DNA of 64,000 bases from Cylicocyclus nassatus (GCA_958299035.1 CATQJL010000112.1:64008117-64072116), one strand, 5' to 3'; counted from the stretch's first letter, positions 24,290-35,907 are shown. The notes: generated by a model from the sequence alone, not told the origin. Made by a program: numbers and translations.

Positions 24290-24702
24290 TTAAAGGCAGT
24301 GGATCGTCAAAACTCAACAACTCAGGATTCTAACGCGATAGGTTCCTTATCGCCCAAGTATGAAAACAGTGCAATCCTGGTTGCACAGCATGCCTTCCCT
24401 GCCGAGAAAATGGCTCTCAAACTTACACGCGCAGGCCAATTTTACACGCGTCCGGACGAGTTGACAATTTCCTCCTCATGATTGGAGGCTGCCCGCCGCA
24501 ATGCTATAACCATTGGGTCCCGCAACGATCCAGCATCATTAGCCTTGCGCCACTCGTCCAATTCCAAAGGGAAGGGCATTAAAAACGCTCGTTTTCGCCG
24601 TTTTCAAGCTCGCAGAAGTGGATTTTCGGGATCAGCGTATTGAATAACCCCAGGTAAGCGAAAATTTGACTAGGTTGAGATTTGCCGAGCCACTGCCTTT
24701 AA
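24290..24702. mobile_element. TTAA-flanked MITE, AGGCAGTG family, copy 2 (nested)
   Basis: The element is 24294-24698 (405 bp), AGGCAGTGG to CCACTGCCT, flanked by TTAA (24290-24293, 24699-24702). It sits in the left terminal repeat of the mariner. The right mariner repeat still reads AGTCTTTAAGCC where the left reads AGTCC-TTAA-element-TTAA-GCC, so the mariner supplies its own empty-site control. This establishes the TTAA duplication for the family. Confidence 0.85.
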
Positions 24703-25289
24703 GCCTAACTTTTCAACGTAGTAACTTTGTTGGTATTCCTCGCTTTTCAGTCAAATTTTGCATTTGAGTTCTTCGTCTAGTTTCCAGTATTCCTCAAAAA
24801 AATCATATCGTTTGCATTGTACTTCCTCGAGATATACTTCTTGAAGCAAACAATACTACAATAGTAAAGACAAGCCGAAGCAAACGTACCCCTTATTTAA
24901 ATATTTACAGCTCTTTTGCCTTTGGAGGTCTTGTGGAACCTTAAACTACTTATTATAGGGCTAGGTTCACTCTACATTTACAGTGCAAAACCAATCAATA
25001 GCCTTCGTTCATTAGAGTAAGATTAGGATACAAACATTGAAGTTGTGCCGTGCCAATAAGAAGAAAAAGTTCTCTGAAACAAATACCTGGGAAAGCTAGA
25101 AACTCCAACACCGAATCAGTTTGAGTCGCTGATTCTAGCTGTAAGCCCTGCATTTCCCACTAAAATACCATTTTAAAGTCACTCCCGGTACGCCATAATT
25201 GGTGTTCTCAAACACTTGAATGCTACATTTTGACACTTTTGTCAAATCTCACAGATATGCTTCTCAGATTTACGTGCCTTCAATAGCCG

Positions 25290-25496
25290 GAACAAGAGGC
25301 CCTTGACTTTTCTTTGTGATCAGTCATGGACAGCAAGGCTTGCTCTATTCCATGCTAAATTTTGGAGAGTCTGGATTGCTTGCTTCAGAAGGTGTGAGAC
25401 AATCTCGATGTCAACTACCTGGCTGCCATGGTGCATGCATTCCGTAAGCGTCTGAGAGCCTGTGTGAAGGCCAAAGGAGGGTTTTCCGAAATCTGA
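25290..25496 (+). pseudogene. Mariner transposase C-terminal remnant
   Basis: The plus strand reads ALDFSL-stop-SVMDSKAC, which resembles the DY/F-x-x-W-x-x-L/M-E/DSKAC segment after the last catalytic acidic residue of mariner transposases, with Trp replaced by a stop. After a frame change the final piece VHAFRKRLRACVKAKGGF ends at TGA (25494-25496), typical of a mariner C-terminus. Catalytic D residues upstream are not readable. Inactive. Confidence 0.65.
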
Positions 25497-25870
25497 GTGT
25501 ATCGTGTTGATTTGTAGGTTCTTCGCAAATTACCTGTTGAATTTCATGCGTCTATGTTGCTTCGTACATTTTCAGCGGAGAAAATTACCAGGCTTAAAGA
25601 CTTTTGGGACACCCTGTATATTGGATTTTGAAATTTTTGTTTGGGACTTTAGAAAGCTTTGATGACTTTGGGTAGAGTATACAAAATGCTACAAAAGCCA
25701 ATCTCCTCCACCCATGGCCAGCTTCGATTCCACCCCGAATGTTACAAAGAAAAATACGCAAGTACGCAAAAGACGAACTGACCTCCTCCGCCGCTGCCGC
25801 TCAGGTGGATGTTGAATGCGGCCGTCCTCGAGTGCCACTAGCATGGAATACAGTGTATACCATATTGGTA

Positions 25871-28453
25871 TTAATCAGTGGCATTCTTCAACTCACATAA
25901 TGCCATAAAAGGCATAAAGTCATTCGTGATTGACGCGCACTCATTTCGGTTGTTCATGCATGGATTTCTTGCAAAAATCATAATGCCTCGAGAGCTTTTC
26001 TACTAGCAGTATCAGACTCGTATTCCAGTATAGTGCACGTAATTTCGAAGTCTTTACCACAATGGAATTCAACCCTATGTTTACCAAGCGGTGTGGTAAG
26101 ACTTCATCGTCTCGCTGGCAAGATGTTCTTTTATTCCTACCCAAAGCGGTCTCCCAGTCTCTCCGGTATAAGCGGCACTGCACTCGACACATTCAATCTC
26201 ATATATAACACCCGTTTTACCGCAGTCACCAACTTTACCGGATGGACAAACTACGCAGTCTTGGACTCTGCAGTAGTTGTCGTATAGTCTGTTACGAACT
26301 AGCCGCTTTCTGATGTTATTAGGAATATCAACTAAAATGACATCGTCTTTCAAGTTCGCACGATCAATGCATCGCCGCACTGCAGCACTAGTCTCGTCAG
26401 AAACGAAAGGAAGGCAAAGAGGTACTTTCTGTTGGTGCTGATTGCTATGAGTGGAAATGGATGGTCTTCTGCGCCCTCTTTGGGGCGCGTAACCATTCAT
26501 TCGAGCAATCTCCAGCGCCCTACTCTTTGATTCCTTTCGTTCTTCTTCTCCTGTGCATACGTTCGTTGCCGTTTTGAGCATGTTACGAATGACAGCTCTT
26601 TTAACAGCGATCGGATGTGCAGAACGAGCATTGATCAAGATATTCTTGGAACTCCCTTTACAATACCATTTCCACTCGCAGCGCCGTTGAACAGTTTGAT
26701 TTGTACGTTGAGAAAGGAGAGCCAACCATTTTTCGGTTGCTGCCGCGTAAGCTTTATGTGCTGTGACTGTTGATTGAGTAGTCGAAAACACTCATCCATT
26801 TCGGATTGTGTTGATATTATGACGCAACAGTCATCGATGTAACGACAATACATAAGAGGGATACGTGACAGCCTGGTTCTTGTATTCTGCTCATAAAGCA
26901 GATCGCCAGTACTGGAGCTAGTCTCTGTCCCATTGCAAGACCTCCTATATGTTCCTGACCACCGAAAGATGTTACAGGAAAGGCATCCTTGGATCAGGAG
27001 CATAGCCGATCTTGTACTCTACCCGAAGGTCTGGATGTTACCAAAGCTGTCCAACATTTCCGAAACTGCCTGCAGAGCATCATCATTTTGAATATTCGTG
27101 TACAGAGACACGACATCAAAAGATTCTGCTATGTATTGCGTTTGCAAAGTAGTGTTGCGAAGGCGTTCCAAGAAATGATTCGTATCGGTTAATTGAGACG
27201 GAACTTTGTCCAGAAGCTGATTAACAATCTTATTCAAGAACCAGGAAATTCGTTTGTTCGGTCCTCCTACACATCTTATGATCTGTCTTATTTTCAACTG
27301 TTCTGCCGTCAAAAATGCGCGCGTCATCAGTAGCGGTTAGTTTATGGGTTTTAACAAGACTATAAAAGACTGGACATTCTAGTGTTTCCAATTTCAGTCT
27401 GAGAAAGCTCTCGGGAAGACCAGCTGCTCTTCCTACTTCCACCCAAACATGGTTTAGTTGCCTGTATTGTGCTTGAAAGTCTTTCTCAGTTACACGGCGA
27501 AAGATGGTCGTATCGCTAAGGTGGAGTTCTGTGATTTTCCTGTACAAGATTCGTGGAAGAACCACAAATTCTCCTCCCTTGTCGCTTACCGAGATACGTA
27601 TGGCTTTACTAGAGACTAAATCACGTACTTTTTTGTAGGCAAGTCGTTGCGAATAAGTCAAATTGATCGGTTGTGGGTGCTTAGCTTGATGAGTATAAGC
27701 ATCTAGCACACCAGCAGATAGAATCTTAAACTTGACATCAGCTTCAGCCGATGGCTGAGGTTCTTTATAAAACAAACTTGAAAAAGGAATGGGTGGAATT
27801 GTTCGTCTTGACTGTGAATTTTGAGCGTTCTGTGGATTTTGTTCATTATCACTAAGCCTAGTCCTTATTCGCAATTGGTCTCCTGTGTAAACCACCGACA
27901 ACTATCCGAAAAATAGACTCGTCAACTTTTTGAACGATAGAAAATGAAGGGCCTAGACTAAGAAACCCAAGCGCGTCATCAGAAATAGGAGTATCGCCAA
28001 TCACCGTGACTTTAGCCAATTTGGTTAGATTTTCATTTTGAGTTGAAGACTCGATAAAGCGGTGGATGGAAGGTAAGCTGCTTTCAACGTTACCCGGATT
28101 TTTGAGAGTAGCACTTTGAAGTTTTTCGTACTTAGCGCAGAGTCTGGATTTGGCTTCAGATCGAATAGAAGCACAAATCGATCTCGAGCCGTTCTCAATC
28201 CTCCTCCAAGATCGAGCAGGTACGAGACGTCGGCACGCATCTTCTTTACGAGTACATTTCAACAAGGACGAGTACAATGCTTGCTGTCTTTGATAATGAC
28301 TGTTAAAATCGTGCGATAGATCTTCTTTATCTTCGAGTCATTCTCTTCGAGGTTGCATAGTGCTCCCAGCCTCTTGTTTGAAATGAATTTCGGCACCGTG
28401 TCGGACGTCCTGCACCGTTGGAGATACTTGATCGACTGGCGGAGGGATACCAC
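25871..28453 (-). pseudogene. PLE-A reverse transcriptase / GIY-YIG protein, frameshifted
   Basis: Reading leftward: an N-terminal Lys-rich region with LGFLSLGPSF, then ISVSDKGGEFVVL, YSLVKTHK, ESFDVVSLYTNI (catalytic Asp), a GLAMGQRLAP segment now out of frame, YCRYIDDC (catalytic IDD) and WLSFLNVQI. After these come the KWYCKGSSKNIL motif, and a GIY-YIG endonuclease domain (GVIYEIEC, then AYTGETGRPLW and KEH). These define a Penelope-type RT with C-terminal GIY-YIG nuclease. At least five frame changes (near 28270, 27880, 27320, 27000 and 26780) break it. The reading frame ends at TAA, 25871-25873. Confidence 0.88.
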
Positions 28454-28493
28454 TTTCTGTCAAAGCGACAGTGCTTTTTTGATCAGAGGAAAC

Positions 28494-29010
28494 ATTTCAA
28501 AATTACGGGCACTATACTGGCATACGAGTCTGATACTGCTAGTAGAAAAGCTTTCGAGGCATTCTGGATTTTTGCAAGAAATCCATGCATGAACAACCGA
28601 AATGAGTGCGCGTCAATCACGAATGACTTTATGCCTTTTATGGCATTATGTGAGTTGAAGAATGCCACTGATTAATACCAATATGGTATACACTGTATTC
28701 CATGCTAGTGGCACTCGAGGACGGCCGCATTCAACATCCACCTGAGCGGCAGCGGCGGAGGAGGTCAGTTCGTCTTTTGCGTACTTGCGTATTTTCCTTT
28801 GTAACATTCGGGGTGGAATCGAGGCTGGCCATGGGTGGAGGAGATTGGCTTTTGTAGCATTTTGTACACTCTACCCAAAGTCATCAAAGCTTTCTAAAGT
28901 CCCAAACAAAAATTTCAAAATCCAATATATAATGAATCGTTAGCTCAATTCAATAATCTTCAAATAGCAAGAAACCCGCGGTGCGGTCTTGAAGCGCGCG
29001 GATGCAACAT
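28494..29010 (+). repeat. Inverted terminal copy of the PLE-A 3' end
   Basis: This segment is the inverse of 25617-26045, continuing into the 24210-24270 sequence beyond the mariner. It contains the last part of the GIY-YIG protein (ending CELKNATD) plus 3' UTR, lacks the mariner and stops at GCGCGCGG before reaching the hammerhead. It gives a clean empty site for the mariner. Confidence 0.85.
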
Positions 29011-29891
29011 TGCACCTTCATTGCTGATTCACTAGTATAGCTAGAATTAGGGTACGTAAAATGCATGGGTTGGAAATTGTGGCTATTATTCGAAAAATTG
29101 AAGGCCAAACAAAAACATAACTGCTGCAAAGAGTAAGTAAATCTGCATACAACAATTTTTAAAGTGTTTGTCTACCTTTATTCTGAATGAATTGAAGATA
29201 AGTCTAAACGGCACAAACTTTCAGACCCCCACTATTACTAAGTTGTTACCTAAGACCTGTTACACTTCAATTTTTTACGACGAGAAGTCGTAAACTCCTT
29301 GACTTTGATAGGGTTCCAGGGTACCATTTGACAAAGCAACGCAGGCTCTACAAACTAATATGCAAAAGTTCACTCAGACACTCATACGTAACGTTGCTGT
29401 ACAAGCTCTCGTTTTTGGAAAATATCGAATTTAGCATTTAACACCAGGATGAAAAAACCTAAGTTTGGTATTTTTCAAAAGCTAGGGCTTTGGAAGGCTA
29501 AAAAGTTACGGCTATACTTCTAAGCGCTTATAATGTACATCTGTATAGATGGATGCAGCATAGCGCCGTTTTCGTGAAAAAAGAAAATTTTAGTTTTTTC
29601 GATTTTTAGATGAGGTAAAAGTTCAAGCAATTCATGGTACATATGAGTGTCTTATGTAGTTTGCAATCTGTGTGAACGAGTTGGGGATACGGAGGACTTT
29701 TATGAACAAAAATATGAATTTCCTTGAGTTTTTTGAGCCTTCAGTGCGACTAACATTCCGGACGCAAACTTAAGGTGGGTCAAAGCTGATGCGAACTTTT
29801 GTAGATCCTCCTGTAGAGCTTGCTTTGCGCTATCAATGGTACCCCAAGCCCTATTAAAAAATGAAGTATTTATCGTCGTAAAAATTTGAAA
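29011..29891. other. No gene or repeat recognised
   Basis: AT-rich spacer between PLE-A and PLE-B. The 134-codon minus frame at 29700-30104 extends into PLE-B's inverted end and is not considered coding. Confidence 0.4.
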
Positions 29892-29961
29892 TATAACAAG
29901 ACTTTTGATTGATTTCTTCAGCAGCGTCCAAGATTGGTACAGATATTTATTCCACAAAAAA

Positions 29962-30001
29962 CAGACTGACGTTTCGGCAAACTCGCCTTCTTCAGAGTCT
30001 G
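29962..30001 (-). ncRNA. Hammerhead ribozyme motif, PLE-B 5' inverted end
   Basis: Minus strand: stem I CAGACT, core CTGAAGA, stem II GGCGAGTTTGCC, GAAAC, GTC, and closing AGTCTG (six base pairs in stem I). All core nucleotides are intact with a GUC cleavage triplet. It is antisense to the PLE-B frame because this end is an inverted copy. Confidence 0.85.
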
Positions 30002-30117
30002 AAAAGTCGAAAACACATAAGTGAACTATCCGATCAAATGCCTTATCGACTACAGAAAATCTCATCTCAAAGAAGCGCATCCACGAAGTATGCGGGCTAC
30101 CCAAAGAAAGTCAGCAT

Positions 30118-32785
30118 GTGAAGAAAATTGAGCAACAACTTCTTCGTATGGCACTTCGTTCGAAGCAAGATCATATGTACAAATTATTATCTAAGTGTTT
30201 ATATAAGGAGCAATGTTGTGTACGATATATGCCTGATCGCCTTTGGAAGAGGATCGTGGGTGAGTCGAAACACATCTGTGATCATGTCCGATCTAACGCT
30301 AAGTCTAGATTGCAGAAAAAGTTCAAAACTTTAGTTGAGCAAAAGAAAGACCATACACAGGAGCCGGCTAGTGCAAACAGTTGTGTTTACGAAATTCAAA
30401 ACTGTGCTGCTTCCACTCTCACTAATACTCCTAGTCGATTCCGGGTCTCGGTAATTGGTAATGCACTCATTTCCGATAATGCGCTATCATTATTGGACCT
30501 CGGTCCTAGTTTCGCACCTAGTCAATCAATAGGATCTCGGGTATCGCGTAGGATTGTCGGCAGCCTGCAATATGTTCACGAAAAGATACGTCAGCGAGCC
30601 AACGAGCGTGAGAGCGTAAGAGACGGCGAAACAGCTGGGGGAAAAACGTGGTCAGTTATACCTTTTCCGCGTTTAGTTTATAAACCGCAGGAGCCTAATC
30701 AACCAGTGGATTCCAAATTTCGAGTATTTGCTACCGGACTCTTCTCTGTTCTCAACCAGTTCCGCCAAAAACGGCAAAATAGTAATTCAACACTTTCGCA
30801 ACGCCGCGGCCTGCGCGAAATTCGCGACCTTTGTGCTGCCGGAGAGATCAAGGTGTCGGTCAGCGACAAAGGAGGGGAGTTTGTAGTTCTCTCTCGTGAT
30901 CTGGACATGGCTATCACCAAATATCATCTACAGGATACTACCGTATACGAGCCTGTGGCACCAAACGATTTCAGAAAGCAGTACCGCCGCTTGAACAGAG
31001 TATGGTTAGAGGTAGCTAAGACTGAAGGCATTCCTAGGGCTATGGCTACACGTCTAAAGACCGATCTGCCTATGTGTCCTGTTCTCTACACTCTCATCAA
31101 GACACATAAGGTGTCCGTAGATAGTTTAGCGTCCAATAACCCGCAGGATTTCAAGGTTAAACTTATCATTAGCAGCGTTGGAGGTCCTACGGATAGGATT
31201 TCGTAGTTTCTCAACACCATCCTTTCTCAACTGCTCCGATTTGTTCCCGCACATCTCTCCAACACAAAAATGTTTCTTGATCGCCTGCGCAACACAAGCG
31301 TAAGGCAAGGGTGCGTTTTGGAGTCTTTCGATGTAGAATCGCTCTATACCAACGTTTCCAACGACGCCGCAATGCAAGCGACATTCGAACTTCTTCTAGA
31401 ACACAGGTCGTCACTTAATCTCTATGGTTTTAGCATCAGGGGCATCTTGTCGTTGGTTAAAGAATGCCTCAACTGTTCCATCTTTCGTTAGCGTGACAAC
31501 TATTACAGGCAAATAAGAGGACTGGCTATGGGACAAAGGCTAGCGCCGACTTTAGCTATTGGAAGCTCCGGTACTGGCGAGTAAGCCTCTCCTCTACTGT
31601 CGGTACGTGGACGACTGCTGTATCGTGTGTCCCACTCAGGCCGAACTGGATTCCTGCTTCAATATCATGAATGCCCAGGACAGAAACATCAAGATGACTA
31701 GGGAGAGACCCAAAGATGGATGGCTGCCGTTCCTCAACGTGCAGTTATGTTTGTCAAACAGACGTTTTAAGACCAGATGGTACCGAAAGCCGAGCAGCAA
31801 GAATATCTTAATACACCATACGTCAGCACATCCGGCACGAATAAAAGCATCCATCGTAGGCAACATGTTTAGAACGGCAGCGGGGGTCTCTTCTGATAGA
31901 GAGGAAAAGATGTACTCGCTGGAACTCGCTAGATCCGTAGCAAGATCCAATGGATACTGCACGGAGACTCATCGTCTTCACAGACACCGGGTTCATCGTC
32001 CTCCTAACAAAGCTGAAGATCAGATCTCATTCTGTTTACCATACATCTCAGAAGAGTTTAGTAGGGCTGTTCGCAAAGTGCTCCATCAAGCAGACCTCAA
32101 TGATATGGTAAGGATCGTCGACATTCCTCCTGCAAACCTTAAGCAGCAGCTGGTACGAAACCGCGAGTATGATCGTCTCTGTACAACTCCTCATTGTGTA
32201 GTTTGTCCGTTTGGCAAGGAAGGAGATTGTATGGTACAGGTGTTGTCTATCTTATCACGTGTACAACATGTGGAGACATGTACAGTCGAGTAGATTTAGC
32301 GGTAAATATAGTGTGCTTGCACAAAAGGTGAAATGCGGTGAAATTGGCGCGTAAAGAAATAGTTTCGACTGTGACGCCGGCCAATTGCGTGCGCAAGAAA
32401 CCCGCGGTACTGACGTGGCTACTTGTTCACGCGCAAATTTCACCGCATTTCACCTTCTGTGCAAGCACACTATATTTACCGCTAAATCTACTCGACTGTA
32501 TATTGGCGAGACAGGCCGCCCCTATGCACGCGCATCAAAGAACACTTAGATGGTCTCAGCAAGGGCAATGTAGCTACTTTGTTAGGCATGCATCGTAGGC
32601 TCAGCCATGACGACGCGGAGGTGGGAGTGCAGGTTCGAATCCTGGCGCGTGAACCCGAGATCCTAGCGCGCAAGACACTCGAAGCGTTTTGGATAGCCGC
32701 CCAAAATCCAAAAGTCAACCGGGAGGATGAGTGCCTAGCCACTACTAACGAGCTGTCACCTTATCAGAGCCTTTGTGGCTTTTGA
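30118..32785 (+). pseudogene. PLE-B reverse transcriptase / GIY-YIG protein, interrupted
   Basis: First frame 30118-31206 (362 aa) holds the N-terminal basic domain, SVSDKGGEFVVL and YTLIKTHK, ending in an in-frame TAG. It resumes with FLDRLRNTS, ESFDVESLYTNVSND (catalytic Asp) and a second TAG at 31489-31491, then GLAMGQRLAPTLA, a frameshift near 31555, YCRYVDDCCIV (31595, catalytic VDD), WLPFLNVQL and the TRWYRKPSSKN motif. A further frameshift precedes GVVYLITC. A MITE splits the codons for YIGETGRP, and one more base is lost after GRP before RIKEHLDG. The last frame ends CGF-stop at 32783. Two stops, three frameshifts and one insertion make it inactive. Confidence 0.9.
32281..32500. mobile_element. 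Tc-type MITE inside the PLE-B GIY-YIG domain
   Basis: The element is 32283-32498 (216 bp). The ends CAGTCGAGTAGATTTAGC and the exact inverse are flanked by TA. The arms of more than 40 bp also share the TGTGCTTGCAC word. Taking it out with one TA rejoins GACATG-TA-TATTGG, encoding the DMYIGE stretch of the nuclease, which proves the insertion point. CAGT ends and TA duplication fit Tc1-type mobilisation. Confidence 0.9.
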
Positions 32786-33009
32786 ATAATGAGGTCAGGT
32801 CAGGACCGGGTCACTAGATTAGTATAAAAGTAATGCATACAGTTTTTGACATAAGTGGTCTGCACCCACCTAATCTATTATCTCTTAAGGTAAGCACTAG
32901 CTTAATCTTGCGTTTTGGTTGATACTGTTGCTTGTCTAGAGGGTTGGGCTCTTTTATGTGGTCGATAAGGCATTTGATCGGATAGTTCACTTATGTGTTT
33001 TCGACTTTT

Positions 33010-33049
33010 CAGACTCTGAAGAAGGCGAGTTTGCCGAAACGTCAGTCTG
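33010..33049 (+). ncRNA. Hammerhead ribozyme motif, PLE-B 3' end
   Basis: Same sequence as the 29962-30001 copy but sense to PLE-B: CAGACT, CTGAAGA, GGCGAGTTTGCC, GAAAC, GTC, AGTCTG. It lies about 225 bp after the stop codon and just before the AATAAA-containing tail (33059 onward). Confidence 0.85.
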
Positions 33050-33165
33050 TTTATTGTGGAATAAATATTTGTACCAATCTTGGACGCTGCTGAAGAAATC
33101 AATCAAAAGATTCAAACTATGCCAAGATTTATGGACAGTCGAACATGGATTCTATAACAAGACTT

Positions 33166-33580
33166 ATGTAGCATTCTAAGAATATAGCCTTTCAAATTTA
33201 TAAGTATTTGTGTAGCTTGTAGATCACCTACAATAAATTTCGAAGCTACATTCTCAAAAATAAGGGAAGATCTCATCCGTTTCCCGCTACTATGTTACGT
33301 ACACATTGTTCACTACATAATAATAAGAAACAATCCAACTGACAGCGTATTCCGCGCTTTTAGACTTCCCTCGCCGTTGATGTGCCACATGCACACCAAC
33401 TCCAGCAACCGCACAATTTGATACTCTAGAGGTCACCCCACCAGCGCGCGGGAATTCGAAAAGAAACTTTCATTTGAAAACGGCAAACACTAGTTTGCAG
33501 TGATTGGGAAATGAAATGGCACCAAATTTTGTCCATGATTAGGTAGCAGGGACTAGAAAAAAGTATAGAAAGATATTAAA
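33166..33580. other. No gene or repeat recognised
   Basis: Short spacer between PLE-B and a foldback element. Confidence 0.4.
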
Positions 33581-33904
33581 GGGACCCGTCACACTTCGCC
33601 GAAAAAGCCCAAAAAAGCCCAAAAGAGCCAAAACGCCCTTTCCGTTTTGACGCTAAGGCATGTGTGTTGATTTCGCAATTGAGTCTTTTGGCTTCATTTT
33701 CTGTCGTCTGCACATCAAAATAATGGCAAAATTTCACCAAAAGTTCGTTTCTGTGTTCCGGCTCTTTCGGGCTTTTCGGGCTTTTTCCGGCTTTTTTGGG
33801 CTTCTTCGGGTTTTTGGGCTCTCTGGACTTTTTTGGGCTTTTTTGGGCTTTTTTGGGCTTTATGGGCGCTTTTGGGCTTCTCTCGGCGAAGTGTGACGGG
33901 TCCC
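33581..33904. mobile_element. Foldback MITE with GGGCTTTT repeats
   Basis: The left end GGGACCCGTCACACTTCGCC is mirrored by GGCGAAGTGTGACGGGTCCC at the right (33904). Between them, AAAAGCCC units on the left face many GGGCTTTTTT units on the right, so the arms are simple-sequence-rich. The flanks share AAA. Frames across it repeat Gly/Phe/Leu and are not genes. Superfamily unknown. Confidence 0.65.
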
Positions 33905-34191
33905 AAAGAATGTGAATTCAAAAAATGGCAGTGTTTTTCAAATTCGAGTTCCGCGACCCAAGCGCAACCTGGGAGCAACCCCAGGTTGCTCCCTGCTTAC
34001 CGTCACATAATTTTTTGAATTTCTTCACATAAATGTGTTTTACGTTGAATGTAGTGTTAGTAGTATCAACGCAGTTCCGAAACCTCGACTCACATTTCTA
34101 TTAAAGCCTCAAATAGCTTCTCAAATGAACAGGAACAAGTGAGCTTTACTCGAGTAAGTGTGTTCCTTGCATATAATACAAAACATCATCA

Positions 34192-34892
34192 TAACTTATA
34201 ATATAATAACGCGCTAAGAGTGTTTACGTGTTTTTGTGTGTCTGTCTGTCTGAATGTCTGTCTGTCACGAAATTCGTAGAGCGTGTTTCAGCCAACGCCC
34301 TGGGCTCAAATTTTGCACAGCACTTGCTACTGGCATGAAAGTCCAACATGCAAAAGCACAGGCAGATTCGTTGAGTGGATCTCTTGAAAATTGCGCGTTA
34401 AACGGATCCACTTTACATTTGGCCCACAAAATTGGGTCCGTAATTCCACTTTTGCAAAGTGGTGGGTGTTTATGGTAAGTAAATGTGCAAGCCATGACTT
34501 AGGTCCAAATAAGTGACCAAAAGTCCACTACAAAAACGGCGCCAAAAACTATTGCTTGCGTAAATGGTCAATTTGCCAAGGTTCTAGAAAAGCATTTGGG
34601 AAGTTTTTCGCACAGAAATGTAGCTCAGACTATTGCCTTTATGGCGACTATCAAACCATGACAAATTCAAAAACCTATTCAAATTTGCCTTTGTCTTCCT
34701 GCGAAAAGTTTCTTCCATGCGAAATCACCGATTTCGCGTGAAAAAGCTTTCTAAATGAGTAGCTGTTTACATTTCATTTGTGGTAGTCGGCATAGTGCGG
34801 TGAGTTCCAGTACCACGATTATACGAGAATGAGTAAGGCACAGAGATAGTAGAGAAGTGCGAGCCTCTGCGAAGCAGAGGCGACGCCCTGGT
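34192..34892 (+). mobile_element. Helentron-like non-autonomous unit 1
   Basis: Begins AACTTATAATATAATAACGC with GCTAAG and TGTTTACGTG, followed by TGTCTG repeats and CACGAAATTCGTAGAGCGTG. It ends with the hairpin CCTCTGCGAAGCAGAGG (34863-34879) and GACGCCCTGGT. Unit 2 starts immediately after. A 3' hairpin close to the end, TGTCTG microsatellite near the start, no transposase and head-to-tail tandems recall Helentron-associated elements (HINEs). The class assignment is inferred, since no autonomous copy is present. Confidence 0.55.
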
Positions 34893-35520
34893 AACTTATA
34901 ATAACGGGCTAAGGATGTTTACGTTTTTTGTGTGTCTGTGTGTAAGTTTGTCTGTCTGTCACGAAATTCGTAGAACGTGTTCCAGCCAACCTCCTGAGCC
35001 CAAATTTTGCACAGCGTCTGCTACCAACATGAGAGTCTACTATACAAAAGCATGAGCGGATCCGTTCAGCGGATCCTTCGAAAATCAAACGTCAAACGGA
35101 TCCACTTTTCTTTTCAGCCTGAAAAGTAGGTCAGTGCGCAAACTTTTTGTAAAGTTATGAATATGTTCAGCATATAAATCCGCAAAACTTTCCCCGGCAA
35201 CTCAAAAAACTACGAAAAGTTTAATCACAAGCGGAAACCGCGCCAAAACGTGGCAGTTGCTCACTTTTTCGATTTCCAGAGGTTCTACTAAGCGAAATTG
35301 AAAGTTTTTTGCTCAGAAACGTAGCTCACGTTATCAGTTTTCATAACGGCAACTATTGAGTACTCAAAAGTTTAGTATTTATTCTAAAAACGTATTCTTT
35401 TTCCATCCGACAGAACCCTTTCATGTAAAATTACCGGTTACTTAAGAAAGTGCATTTGAAATGAAAAGCTTTCCTCATTTCATTCGTGATGCTCGGGGAG
35501 TTTCATTGCTAGCTTAACAC
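34893..35520 (+). mobile_element. Helentron-like unit 2 (3'-truncated)
   Basis: Starts AACTTATAATAACGGGCTAA directly after unit 1 and is collinear with it through the GATCC-rich part, but loses similarity near 35460-35520 before the terminal hairpin. More diverged than units 3 and 4. Confidence 0.5.
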
Positions 35521-35907
35521 AGGAGGAAGGCAGGACTTCCAAAGCGCTGGCCACACGTGTCAGACCTTTGGACAAGCGGAAGCAGCTTGAGTTTACAACG
35601 CATTAGTTAGTCTGAAAGACACCAGCGTTTACAAGCACATGCATGGCTCCGCACAAAGTGCGAGCGCAATATTCATCGTAATTAATGGGATTGTGAGTAA
35701 CATTCAACTTTGATTGAGTTATGTTTGAGCTGGACACTGCGTCTGTTGTTCTTACACAGCCCATACTACACTGAAAAGTAATTGAATATTCTAGAGAGTA
35801 TTAGTGAACGTTTTGGCCGGACGTATAAAATCAACTTTTTTTGAAAGGGCTGACGAACAACAGTGTGTGTTTGGAACTATTTGCATCATGTACATACAAG
35901 GTGCATG
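35521..35907. other. No gene or repeat recognised
   Basis: Spacer up to the TA of the next MITE. Confidence 0.35.

Larger units (their letters stand above)
24269..25618 (+). mobile_element. Mariner-like element interrupted by a TTAA MITE
   Basis: The element is 24271-25616, with ends CAGGGTGTCCCAAAAGTC and the inverse GACTTTTGGGACACCCTG, flanked by TA. The uninterrupted site survives in the inverted arm of PLE-A near 28925-28935 (ATTCATTA-TA-TATTGG when read on the minus strand), proving the insertion and the 2-bp duplication. Without the nested MITE it is about 937 bp, shorter than a full mariner, and only the transposase C-terminus remains readable. Confidence 0.88.
23995..29010 (-). mobile_element. 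Penelope-like element A (decayed)
   Basis: Minus-strand PLE. Its coding part is at 25871-28453, and its 3' untranslated/terminal repeat region, with a hammerhead motif, lies at about 23995-24270. That terminal region was split by a mariner at 24271-25616. An inverted, 5'-truncated copy of its 3' end forms the right flank (28494-29010), so the element has inverted terminal repeats, a known PLE arrangement. The precise outer ends and target duplication were not found. Several frameshifts show it is inactive. Confidence 0.85.
29892..33165 (+). mobile_element. Penelope-like element B with exact 13-bp target duplication
   Basis: The element is 29905-33152. TATAACAAGACTT occurs at 29892-29904 and again at 33153-33165, fixing both ends. 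Coding sequence runs 30118-32785 plus. The first about 150 bp are an inverted copy of the 3' end (29905-30045 mirrors about 32955-33112), so each end carries a hammerhead motif in opposite orientation. A Tc-type MITE sits in the endonuclease domain. Confidence 0.92.

Noticed and set aside
32600..32660. Possible tRNA B box (GGTTCGAATCC)
   Set aside because: It lies in the C-terminal coding part of PLE-B, which reads VQVRILARE there, and no cloverleaf or A box could be folded around it.
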